A stretch of DNA of 5,701 nucleotides. It comes from Clostridiales bacterium (lineage in GTDB: Bacteria; Bacillota; Dehalobacteriia; UBA4068). The stretch lies in the NCBI GenBank assembly GCA_009783495.1, contig WRDJ01000062.1, positions 1 through 5,701 on the forward strand, in the 5' to 3' direction. Shown one piece after another: positions 1-5,455 of the stretch. The notes beneath the pieces are model-generated. The model made no database searches. It worked only from the letters and a program-made list of their open reading frames with translations, and was not told the origin of the DNA. The translations under genes and the position numbers were made by a program. Each line of letters begins with the position of its first letter. Position 1 is the first letter of the stretch.

Positions 1-99
1 AAGGGCAAGGGCGTCAGTTTCATGGAAAACGAGGCCGGCTGGCACGGCGTGGCGCCCAATGCAGAGCAGGCAGCGCGCGCGCTGGCGGAATTGGCTTAA
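1..99 (+). CDS. Transketolase, N-terminal subunit (3' end only)
   Basis: The first 99 bases, read in frame 1, give 32 residues and a TAA stop. They contain [10 protein letters not shown] and WHGVAPN, followed by a short alanine-rich helix ending in ALAELA. The stretch '[10 protein letters not shown]...WHG.APN' is the characteristic end of the thiamine-diphosphate-binding half of split transketolases. The matching pyrimidine-binding half lies downstream at 1359, which supports the call. Together they would transfer two-carbon ketol units between sugar phosphates in the cytosolic non-oxidative pentose phosphate pathway. The start and about 90% of the gene lie outside the window, so completeness cannot be judged. 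In most genomes with split transketolase the two half-genes sit next to each other; here 1,259 bp separate them. Confidence 0.85.
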   Translation, partial: KGKGVSFMENEAGWHGVAPNAEQAARALAELA

Positions 100-163
100 G
101 GGCGCGAAGATTCGGCGGCGGAAAGGCGCTCTCAACTCATTATTTATATTAGAGAGGTTTATT

Positions 164-682
164 ATGGCTTGCAGAGGAGTGTTTTTTGCCATTGACAAAA
201 AAACGGCAAAACGTTTGAGAAAAATTTCACGATCACTAATAGTTGATTATGTGCAGGAAAAAATAGAAGAAGTCTATTTTGACAAGCACGTTAACCGGGT
301 TGCCGAAACGGACAAGGCGTGGGACGCCATTCAACGGGCTTTTTCGGAAAGCCTGCTTGAGTTTGCCCCTACAACAGGCGCTTACCCCGCAAATGCCATC
401 ATACTTGGCGGAGAAATTTTATACGGGAACCGCGAGGGAGAGGACGATTATATCATATCCTTGAAGGCCCCTGATATGGTTTCCGATATTTGCGGTTTTT
501 TATCAACGCTGAACGAAGAGCGCTTCAGAACGCTTTATTTTAAGATAGATGCAGAAAAATACGATTTTAGTGTGGATGAACAAGATTTTGAATATACTTG
601 GGAGTGGCTTGACGGCACACGGGACTTCTGGAAAAATGCGGCAAAAAACGAACTGTATGTTATTTTCACGGTTGATCTGTGA
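164..682 (+). CDS. DUF1877 (YfbM-like) family protein
   Basis: The product is a soluble protein of 172 residues with no signal peptide or membrane segment. Family hallmarks are in order: an N-terminal MACRGVFFAID (DUF1877 proteins often begin MGCRGVYFA), TDKAW at residues 49-53, ILGG at 80-83, a DYIISL segment, FEYTWEW near 143-148, and a C-terminal WKNAAKNELYVIFTVD. Length fits the family. The frame is open from further upstream, but ATG at 164 is the right start: it has a purine-rich AGAGAGG at 151-157 and the family homology begins exactly there. No biochemical function is established for DUF1877. The gene is clearly lower in GC than its neighbours (24 of 60 G/C at 481-540, against 40 of 60 at 1501-1560 in the transketolase gene). 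Its stop overlaps the start of the next gene, suggesting translational coupling and a joint role. Horizontal acquisition is inferred from composition and position. Confidence 0.85.
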   Translation: MACRGVFFAIDKKTAKRLRKISRSLIVDYVQEKIEEVYFDKHVNRVAETDKAWDAIQRAFSESLLEFAPTTGAYPANAIILGGEILYGNREGEDDYIISLKAPDMVSDICGFLSTLNEERFRTLYFKIDAEKYDFSVDEQDFEYTWEWLDGTRDFWKNAAKNELYVIFTVDL

Positions 683-1248
683 TGTTCGCGCTCCTCATCC
701 TTGCCCTGCTCGCTGTTTGCGCTCAAGATTGGCAAAGTCTGTGTCAACAATACAATGGGATGGCGTTGATAGATTTGGATATTTTCATCACTTACGCAAT
801 TTACCTTTTGTTTGCAGTTTTTTTGGCGCATATCATACTTGAAGCAAGGGGCAGAAAGGCGCGAAAAAAACGCGGTTGCCTGGAGGTTTACAGGGATAAT
901 ATGGGAGTTGGTTTTTGGGTAGTGGGCCTCCTGTTCAACACCATACTCACCGTGGCTTACTATATGCAATTTCTCTTTAATGACGCCCTCTTCTTTGCTG
1001 TTTCGGCATTTTTTCTGTTTCTATTAATGAGGGCTTACTATGATGCAAGATGGAAAGTCGTGATTGACGGGGAGAAGATCATTAAATACGGTTTGTTATT
1101 CAAAAATTTAACGTACAATATATCCGACATAACCAAAATAGAGTACATTGAGTTTTCGAGCAAGTTCTATATTGGCAACAAAAAGATATTTACCCAAAAC
1201 CCACATTCTCATACCGGAGACCTTGCCTCTATTTTGCGTTACATTTAA
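682..1248 (+). CDS. Small multi-pass membrane protein with C-terminal PH-like tail (unknown function)
   Basis: The ATG at 682 shares its A with the preceding TGA stop, giving 188 residues. A GTG at 679 would add one residue and overlap by 4 bp. Either way translation is probably coupled to the DUF1877 gene, since no good ribosome binding site is visible. Hydrophobic stretches lie near residues 2-14, 32-53, 75-96 and 101-119, with a very basic loop (RGRKARKKRG) after the second, which by the positive-inside rule should be cytoplasmic. After the last segment comes a soluble tail of about 65 residues starting WKVVIDGEKIIKYG, then a run of short beta-like strands. That 'V.IDG..I...G.....' pattern recalls bacterial PH-like domains attached to membrane helices, but the similarity is weak. 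I do not recognise a named family with certainty. The 3' half is the most AT-rich coding part of the window (14 of 60 G/C at 1081-1140), supporting a foreign origin shared with the upstream gene. Confidence 0.7.
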   Translation: MFALLILALLAVCAQDWQSLCQQYNGMALIDLDIFITYAIYLLFAVFLAHIILEARGRKARKKRGCLEVYRDNMGVGFWVVGLLFNTILTVAYYMQFLFNDALFFAVSAFFLFLLMRAYYDARWKVVIDGEKIIKYGLLFKNLTYNISDITKIEYIEFSSKFYIGNKKIFTQNPHSHTGDLASILRYI

Positions 1249-1265
1249 GGAAAACTCGGACTGCC

Positions 1266-1285
1266 AAGAGGTTGGAAAACCTCTT
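1266..1285 (+). terminator. Perfect 8-bp hairpin after the membrane-protein gene; possible weak terminator or attenuator
   Basis: AAGAGGTT (1266-1273) and AACCTCTT (1278-1285) are exact reverse complements around a GGAA loop, 18 bp after the membrane-protein stop. The following bases are AAATAA rather than a T run, so intrinsic termination would be weak on the plus strand. It may mark the end of the inserted two-gene unit or act as a processing or stability hairpin ahead of the transketolase C-terminal gene. Confidence 0.4.
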
Positions 1286-1302
1286 AAATAACAATGAGAA
1301 CA

Positions 1303-1319
1303 GGCAAGGGCAGCTTGCC
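1303..1319 (+). other. Second short hairpin upstream of the transketolase C-terminal subunit
   Basis: GGCAAG (1303-1308) and CTTGCC (1314-1319) form a 6-bp stem around a 5-base loop, 17 bp downstream of the preceding hairpin and 39 bp before the start codon. With the hairpin at 1266-1285 it gives this 110-bp gap two stems in tandem. A role in the leader RNA is possible but not demonstrated; a 6-bp stem can arise by chance. Confidence 0.3.
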
Positions 1320-1345
1320 AACTTTATATCCATTAGAATTAACTT

Positions 1346-1351
1346 AGGAGG
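1346..1351 (+). promoter_or_regulatory. Ribosome binding site of transketolase C-terminal subunit
   Basis: A full AGGAGG lies 7 bases before ATG 1359. It decides the start, because the same frame is open from about 1272 without any other initiation signal. Confidence 0.85.
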
Positions 1352-1358
1352 AACGACG

Positions 1359-2303
1359 ATGGGAGAAAAAACAGCCACAAGGGAAGCATACGGCAAGGCT
1401 TTGGCGGCCTTGGGCAAAACGGATGAGCGCATCGTGGCGCTGGACGCCGACCTCTCCAAATCCACCAAAACGGCGGATTTCGCCGCCGTCTGCCCGGAGC
1501 GCTTTTTCAACGCCGGCATTGCCGAACAGAATATGGCGGGGGTGGCGGCCGGCCTGGCCGCCTGCGGAAAGATCCCGTTCATCAGCACATTCGCCGTTTT
1601 CGCCGCGGGCAGAGCCTTTGAGCAGATTCGGAACAGCATCGCCTATCCCGGCCTGAACGTGAAAATCGCCGCCACCCATGCCGGGATCACGGTGGGTGAA
1701 GACGGCGGTTCGCACCAGGCCATCGAGGACATCGCCTTGATGCGGGTTTTGCCGGGCATGAGCGTGATCGTGCCCGCCGACGGGGTGGAAGCCGCCTCCG
1801 CCGTGGGCGTTTTGGCGCAACACGAGGGCCCGGCCTATCTGCGCCTGGGCCGCCTGGCCACGCCGCAAGTCCACGAGGACGATTATGAATTCGTGCTGGG
1901 CAAGGGCGTTTTGCTGCGCGAGGGCGTGGATATCGCCATTTTTGCCTGCGGCATGATGGTCGCGCCGGCTTTGCAGGCGGCGCGGCTGCTGGAAGAAAGC
2001 GGCGTGAGCGCCGCCGTGGCCAATATCTCAACCATCAAGCCTTTGGATGAAGAACTGATCGTCAGACTGGCCTCTTCCTGCGGGGCCGCCGTGAGCGCGG
2101 AAGAACACAGCGTCATCGGCGGGCTGGGCGGCGCCCTCGCCGAGTGCCTGGCGGAAAATTGCCCGGTTCCTTTCGGCAGGGTGGGCCTGGCCGACCGTTT
2201 CGGGCAGAGCGGTTCACCGGCCGAGCTTTTGCGCCATTACGGCCTTACCGAAGAAGATATTGCAAGGAAGTGCCGCGAGGTTTTGGCGAAAAAACGCCGC
2301 TAA
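1359..2303 (+). CDS. Transketolase, C-terminal subunit
   Basis: The product has 314 residues, the usual size for the separate pyrimidine-binding plus C-terminal half of transketolase. Visible signatures are ALDADLSKST (27-36), FFNAGIAEQNM (49-59) with the cofactor-activating glutamate at E56, FAVFAAGRAFEQIR (78-91), and THAGITVGEDGGSHQ (106-120), the substrate/cofactor loop of the family. Further on come a Rossmann-like C-terminal domain with an EEH...GGLGGALAE motif and a terminal DRFGQSG..AELLRHYGLT. It should pair with the N-terminal subunit ending at 99 to make the active cytosolic enzyme that links pentose phosphates with glycolytic intermediates. All expected motifs are intact and no frameshift is seen. 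Its separation from the N-terminal half means transcription must read through the inserted cassette or start from a promoter in 1249-1358, where none is convincing. Confidence 0.95.
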   Translation: MGEKTATREAYGKALAALGKTDERIVALDADLSKSTKTADFAAVCPERFFNAGIAEQNMAGVAAGLAACGKIPFISTFAVFAAGRAFEQIRNSIAYPGLNVKIAATHAGITVGEDGGSHQAIEDIALMRVLPGMSVIVPADGVEAASAVGVLAQHEGPAYLRLGRLATPQVHEDDYEFVLGKGVLLREGVDIAIFACGMMVAPALQAARLLEESGVSAAVANISTIKPLDEELIVRLASSCGAAVSAEEHSVIGGLGGALAECLAENCPVPFGRVGLADRFGQSGSPAELLRHYGLTEEDIARKCREVLAKKRR

Positions 2304-2341
2304 CAGGCGAAGAATGGCTTGGTCACACAAAAAGAAGGAAT

Positions 2342-2370
2342 TTGTATGAAAACGTCGAAATTATCATAAT
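2342..2370 (+). promoter_or_regulatory. Candidate promoter for ftsE overlapping a 15-bp palindrome
   Basis: CATAAT at 2365-2370 matches the -10 consensus at 5 of 6 positions. It lies 17 bp after TTGTAT (2342-2347), a poor -35 with 3 of 6 matches. The palindrome AAATTAT-C-ATAATTT (2358-2372) covers the -10. The AT-rich patch stands out in GC-rich surroundings, which favours a promoter, but the -35 is weak and read-through from the transketolase gene is also possible. Confidence 0.35.
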
Positions 2371-2372
2371 TT
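2358..2372. repeat. 15-bp perfect palindrome (7-1-7), possible operator
   Basis: AAATTAT (2358-2364) and ATAATTT (2366-2372) are exact reverse complements around a single C. The 7-1-7 layout is that of Fur-family (Fur, PerR, Zur) operators, although the half-sites do not closely match a known consensus. It sits 28 bp before the ftsE start and on top of the candidate -10 element. Chance occurrence in AT-rich DNA is a real alternative. Confidence 0.35.
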
Positions 2373-2399
2373 GAAACGGGCCGAAAAAGGGGGCTGCCG

Positions 2400-3080
2400 A
2401 TGCTTATACAGGCTTTTAATTTGTGTAAGAGGTATGAGAACGACATCACAGCTTTGGATGACATCACGCTTTCCATAAACAGAGGGGAATTTGTTTTTTT
2501 GACCGGGCAGAGCGGCGCGGGGAAATCCACCTTGATCAGGCTTTTTTTTCGTGAGGAGCTTCCCTCTTCCGGCTATTTATTGATCAGCGGCCGCAATGTG
2601 GCCCGCCTTTCCGGCAGGGAAAGGGTGAATTTGCGCCGCAATATCGGCATGGTTTTTCAGGATTTCCGTTTGCTGGAACGCGGCACGGTTTTTGACAATG
2701 TCGCCTTCGCCATGAAGGCGGTGGAGCGTCCCTGGGTGGAAATCAAAAGAAAAGTGCCGGAAATCGTGAAAAGGGTGGGGCTGGCGGGCCGGGAAAGGGA
2801 GCTGGTGACCCGGCTTTCCGGCGGAGAGCAGCAAAGGGTGGCGGTGGCGCGCGCCACGGTCAATAACCCGCTCATCCTCTTTGCCGACGAGCCCACGGGC
2901 GACCTCGACCCCGACACCTCGCGCGACCTGATGCGCCTTTTTGCCGAGATCAACGCCGCCGGCACCACCATCGTCATGGCCACCCACGACCGGGATACGG
3001 TCAACGAGATGCAAAGGAGGGTCATCGCCCTGCAAAACGGGCGCGTGATTTCCGACACGATGGGGGGCTGGACGTTATGA
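2400..3080 (+). CDS. ftsE: Cell division ATP-binding protein FtsE
   Basis: The product has 226 residues, the normal FtsE length. All ABC ATPase motifs are present: Walker A GQSGAGKST (36-44), Q-loop VFQDFRLL with Q87, signature LSGGEQ (139-144), Walker B LILFADEP (158-165) with catalytic E164, D-loop DLD (168-170) and switch H196. The sequences VFQDFRLL and TVFDNVAFAM are typical of FtsE rather than of lipoprotein exporters. FtsE binds FtsX at the inner face of the membrane and uses ATP hydrolysis to regulate septal peptidoglycan hydrolysis. The start at 2400 is supported by AAGGGGG at 2387-2393, six bases upstream. Its TGA overlaps the ftsX ATG (ATGA), so the two are translationally coupled. 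A run of eight T at 2542-2549 encodes L48-F50 and keeps the frame. Confidence 0.96.
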   Translation: MLIQAFNLCKRYENDITALDDITLSINRGEFVFLTGQSGAGKSTLIRLFFREELPSSGYLLISGRNVARLSGRERVNLRRNIGMVFQDFRLLERGTVFDNVAFAMKAVERPWVEIKRKVPEIVKRVGLAGRERELVTRLSGGEQQRVAVARATVNNPLILFADEPTGDLDPDTSRDLMRLFAEINAAGTTIVMATHDRDTVNEMQRRVIALQNGRVISDTMGGWTL

Positions 3081-3958
3081 AGCTATCCAGTTTCCGCTAC
3101 ATAGTTCCCGAGGCCTTCCGTTCCATGAGAAGGAACGCCTTCACCACCTTCGCGGCCGTGGCCACCGTGATGATCACGCTTTTCCTCTGCGCCATTTTCT
3201 GGCTTTTGGGGCAAAACCTCGACGCCAATGCCGCCGCCGTTGAATCCAGCGTGGAACTGGCGGTTTATCTTGAGAAAGACGTCCCGGCCGCGCGCGTTGC
3301 CGAACTGCGCGAGCAGCTACTGGGCTTGGAAGGCGTGGCCTCCCTAACCTTCATCGGCAAGGAAGAGGCCTTGGAAAGAATGAACGAAAAGTTCGGCAGC
3401 CTTTACTATGTCCTGGGGGATGCCAACCCCCTGATGGACGGCTTTTCCCTTTTCGCTGAGGCCCCGGAACATATCGCTCCGCTGGCGGAACAAATCGCGG
3501 CTTTGCCGGATGTGCAGATGGTGCGCGGCAACGACGGGACGGTGGAAAGTCTTTTCGCTTTCACTTCCGCCCTGCGCAAGGCCGACTTTGCCCTGATGTG
3601 CCTTTTAGGCCTGGCGGCGGTCGTGCTCATTTCCATGAGCATCCGCATAACGGTTTTTACCCGGCAAAAAGAGGTCATGGTCATGAAATGGCTCGGCTCC
3701 TCCAACTGGTTCATACGCTGGCCTTTTGTCCTGGAAGGCGTTTTCATCGGTGTGCTTGGCGCTGTCATGGCTGCGGCCGCCTGCTTTTACATATATTCCG
3801 CGGTGGGGAAATACCTGTTGCAAAACGATTTGACCTTCATTCTTTTTTTGAACGTCAGGCAGGTTTGGCTTCCGGTTGCGCTCTTTATGCTGGGCACCGG
3901 AGTTATTATGGGGTGTTTGGGAAGCGCTCTCTCTTTGCGCCGATTCCTGAATGTGTAA
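3077..3958 (+). CDS. ftsX: Cell division protein FtsX
   Basis: The product has 293 residues with the FtsX topology: cytoplasmic N-terminus, transmembrane segment 1 (about 24-45), a large extracytoplasmic domain (about 47-168), then three more segments (about 171-191, 218-242 and 264-286). Family features include an N-terminal EAFRSMRRN (12-20), NPLMDGF (117-123, where many FtsX proteins have NPLPDSF), and the strongly conserved cytoplasmic stretch from RQKEVMVMKWLGSSNWFIRWPF to EG (196-221). FtsX is the membrane half of the FtsEX complex. Its extracellular domain binds the coiled coil of a peptidoglycan hydrolase or activator and passes on the conformational change driven by FtsE. The gene overlaps ftsE by 4 bp and is followed 18 bp later by just such a coiled-coil M23 protein. 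Confidence 0.96.
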   Translation: MKLSSFRYIVPEAFRSMRRNAFTTFAAVATVMITLFLCAIFWLLGQNLDANAAAVESSVELAVYLEKDVPAARVAELREQLLGLEGVASLTFIGKEEALERMNEKFGSLYYVLGDANPLMDGFSLFAEAPEHIAPLAEQIAALPDVQMVRGNDGTVESLFAFTSALRKADFALMCLLGLAAVVLISMSIRITVFTRQKEVMVMKWLGSSNWFIRWPFVLEGVFIGVLGAVMAAAACFYIYSAVGKYLLQNDLTFILFLNVRQVWLPVALFMLGTGVIMGCLGSALSLRRFLNV

Positions 3959-3962
3959 CAAT

Positions 3963-3968
3963 AGGAGG
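3963..3968 (+). promoter_or_regulatory. Ribosome binding site of the M23 peptidase gene
   Basis: AGGAGG lies 8 bases before ATG 3977. It excludes the in-frame TTG at 3971, which would leave only 2 bases of spacing. Confidence 0.85.
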
Positions 3969-3976
3969 CCTTGCAT

Positions 3977-5173
3977 ATGAAAAGAAATCTGAAAATCATG
4001 GCGGCGCTTTCCCTCATGCTGGCGCTTTGTCTGGGCGTCTTCGGTTTGGCGCGCCCTGCCTATTCCGCCGACAGCGACCCGTTGGCCGACCTGGCCAAGC
4101 AGCAGGAGCAAATCGCCAAGAACATCGAGGCCAAGAAAAAGGAATTGCAAAACTCTAAAAACCAGCTGAGCCAGAACCGGCAGGAGCTGATCCTGCTGGA
4201 CTTGGAGATGGAGCAGGCGCAGGCCAATCTGGAAGCGGCGGGAAAGGCGCTGGCGCTGGCCGAAGCGCAGGTGACGCAGATCAATGCGCGTCTTGATGCG
4301 GCTGCGGGTCTCTTAGACCAGCGGCTTGAGCTTTTCAAAGAACGTTTGGTGGTCATCTATACCTCCGGCGAGCTTTCCATGCTCAATGTGCTTTTCCAAT
4401 CCGAAAGCTTCCATGATTTTCTGGTCAATTTCGACATATTGAAGCGCGTCATGCAGCAGGACGCCCGGCTCCTTGACCAAATCAAGGCCGACATGCAGCA
4501 AATCGAGGAAGACCAGTCTCTTTTGCGGCAAAGGCTGGACGCCTGCCTCGTCATTGCGGCGATCATGGAAAGCAATGTCGCCGCCTTGAACGCGCAGCAG
4601 GCGGAAAAGGCCCTTTTGATCGCGAAGATTGAGCAAGAAATTGACCAGGCCAACAAAGCCATACAGGATGAAGAAGCGGAATCAAACAGGATCGCCGAGG
4701 AGATCAGGCGCATTCAGGAAGAGCTGGAGCGGCAGCGGGCCGAGGAAGAGGCCGCGAGGCTGGCCGAGGAAAGGGCCGCCGGCATGGGCTGGCCCGTGGA
4801 CGGTTATGTCGGGGTGGTCACTTCTCAATATGGCATGCGCGTCCATCCCGTCACCGGGGCCTATTCCATGCATACCGGCGTTGACCTCCGCGCCTATCAG
4901 GGGACGAAAATTCTCGCCGCGCAGGCCGGCATGGTAATCGTCGTCTCATACAGCAGTGCTTACGGCAATTATATCATCATTGACCACGGGGGCGGCATTT
5001 CCACCTTCTATGCGCATCTGACCAGCGCCGCCGTGAAGGCGGGCGAGCAGGTGAAGAAAGGGGAATACATCGGCATGTCGGGCATGACCGGCCTGGCCAC
5101 CGGCTATCACCTGCATTTCGAGGTGCGGGTCAACGGCAATTATGTTGATCCCATGTCATACTTAAAATATTAG
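3977..5173 (+). CDS. Secreted coiled-coil M23 (LytM) peptidoglycan endopeptidase, FtsEX-associated (PcsB/CwlO/EnvC-like architecture)
   Basis: The product has 398 residues. A signal peptide (basic MKRNLK, then a hydrophobic core) probably ends at AYSA-D (after residue 31). Residues about 36-115 and 150-270 are predicted coiled coil, rich in Q, E, K and A. They are separated by a helical-hairpin tip containing YTSGELSMLNVLFQSESFHDFL, as in FtsX-binding hydrolases. The C-terminal M23 domain (about 275-398) has the zinc ligands H299 and D303 (HTGVD) and H380 (HLHFE), plus the catalytic histidines H347 (YAHL) and H378. With all five residues present it should be an active Zn endopeptidase cutting peptide cross-links outside the membrane, unlike E. 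coli EnvC, whose LytM domain is degenerate and only activates amidases. Position 18 bp after ftsX supports control by FtsEX. The hairpin at 5179-5220 ends the transcription unit. Confidence 0.93.
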   Translation: MKRNLKIMAALSLMLALCLGVFGLARPAYSADSDPLADLAKQQEQIAKNIEAKKKELQNSKNQLSQNRQELILLDLEMEQAQANLEAAGKALALAEAQVTQINARLDAAAGLLDQRLELFKERLVVIYTSGELSMLNVLFQSESFHDFLVNFDILKRVMQQDARLLDQIKADMQQIEEDQSLLRQRLDACLVIAAIMESNVAALNAQQAEKALLIAKIEQEIDQANKAIQDEEAESNRIAEEIRRIQEELERQRAEEEAARLAEERAAGMGWPVDGYVGVVTSQYGMRVHPVTGAYSMHTGVDLRAYQGTKILAAQAGMVIVVSYSSAYGNYIIIDHGGGISTFYAHLTSAAVKAGEQVKKGEYIGMSGMTGLATGYHLHFEVRVNGNYVDPMSYLKY

Positions 5174-5178
5174 ATAGC

Positions 5179-5220
5179 AAAACGACCACTCAAGTTCTCC
5201 CCGGCCTGAGGGGTCGTTTT
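5179..5220 (+). terminator. Rho-independent terminator of the ftsE-ftsX-M23 unit
   Basis: AAAACGACC (5179-5187) pairs perfectly with GGTCGTTTT (5212-5220). After one A-G mismatch, CTCA (5189-5192) pairs with TGAG (5207-5210), leaving a 14-base loop. It starts 5 bp after the M23 stop. The A4/T4 tracts form the stem base, so it could work in both directions; the T tract is short, which is the only weakness. Confidence 0.75.
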
Positions 5221-5253
5221 AGTCTCGTGACAACTACTGGCTATGCCGAAATT

Positions 5254-5324
5254 CCTTTTCCCGAAGCGAAACGGAGGAAAAGGGGGGGGGCAAACCGGGC
5301 TTGCGCCCCCTCCTCGGGAGAGGG
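5254..5324. repeat. Cluster of overlapping inverted repeats around a G9 tract
   Basis: Three stems can be drawn. CCTTTTCC (5254-5261) pairs with GGAAAAGG (5276-5283). The block 5281-5293, containing the G9 run 5282-5290, pairs with 5301-5314, giving 13 pairs including one G-T wobble, with G5305 bulged and a 7-base loop. CCTC (5312-5315) pairs with GAGG (5320-5323) around a GGGA loop. Neighbouring stems share bases, so they exclude each other. Read on the minus strand, the large hairpin is followed directly by TTTT, like a terminator. The element could also be a dispersed intergenic repeat. Confidence 0.5.
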
Positions 5325-5390
5325 AGAATAAGCACCGGCAGTTTTTTATTTTCCGACGTGGGCAGAAGGTTTTTTCCGCTTTTTCCCTAT

Positions 5391-5412
5391 CGTCTCTTGT
5401 TCGTCTCTTGCT
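5391..5412. repeat. Tandem direct repeat CGTCTCTTG, period 11 bp
   Basis: CGTCTCTTGTT (5391-5401) is followed immediately by CGTCTCTTGCT (5402-5412), 10 of 11 bases identical. The period is close to one helical turn and the repeat ends 14 bp before the candidate -35. That is the layout of binding sites for dimeric response regulators, but two copies in a T-rich stretch could be chance. Confidence 0.4.
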
Positions 5413-5426
5413 TCTGAAAAAAGGCG

Positions 5427-5455
5427 TTGTGTTTTGCCTCTTTTTGGGGTACAAT
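5427..5455 (+). promoter_or_regulatory. Sigma70-type promoter for the terminal lipoprotein gene
   Basis: TTGTGT (5427-5432), 17 bp, then TACAAT (5450-5455; 5 of 6 matches). A second TACAAT follows at 5455-5460. It lies downstream of a terminator and about 85 bp before the start codon at 5539, so the terminal gene probably forms its own transcription unit with a leader of roughly 75 bases. Confidence 0.6.

Noticed and set aside
59..163. Upstream extension of the DUF1877 gene to a start at 59
   Set aside because: The extension overlaps the transketolase N-terminal coding end in another frame, is arginine-rich shadow sequence, and lacks family similarity. ATG 164 has a ribosome binding site and matches the family N-terminus.
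184..211. 7-bp inverted repeat TTTTGCC / GGCAAAA at the beginning of the DUF1877 gene
   Set aside because: It lies within coding sequence made of A and T runs, has a 14-base loop, and is not placed to affect initiation clearly.
1294..1347. 17-codon ORF (MRTGKGSLPTLYPLELT) whose stop overlaps the transketolase ribosome binding site
   Set aside because: It has no ribosome binding site of its own and no recognisable leader-peptide composition; chance is the simpler explanation.
1272..1358. Longer transketolase C-terminal subunit starting near 1272
   Set aside because: The extra 29 residues are unlike the family, start inside a hairpin, and the AGGAGG at 1346-1351 fixes the start at 1359.
1344..1874. 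Long minus-strand open frames opposite transketolase, ftsE, ftsX and the M23 gene
   Set aside because: They are the antisense shadows expected of GC-rich coding DNA; compositions are biased, no ribosome binding sites support them, and the plus-strand genes there are unambiguous.
2285..2298. GGCG-A6-CGCC hairpin at the end of the transketolase C-terminal gene as a terminator
   Set aside because: The stem is only 4 bp, it precedes the stop codon, and no T tract follows.
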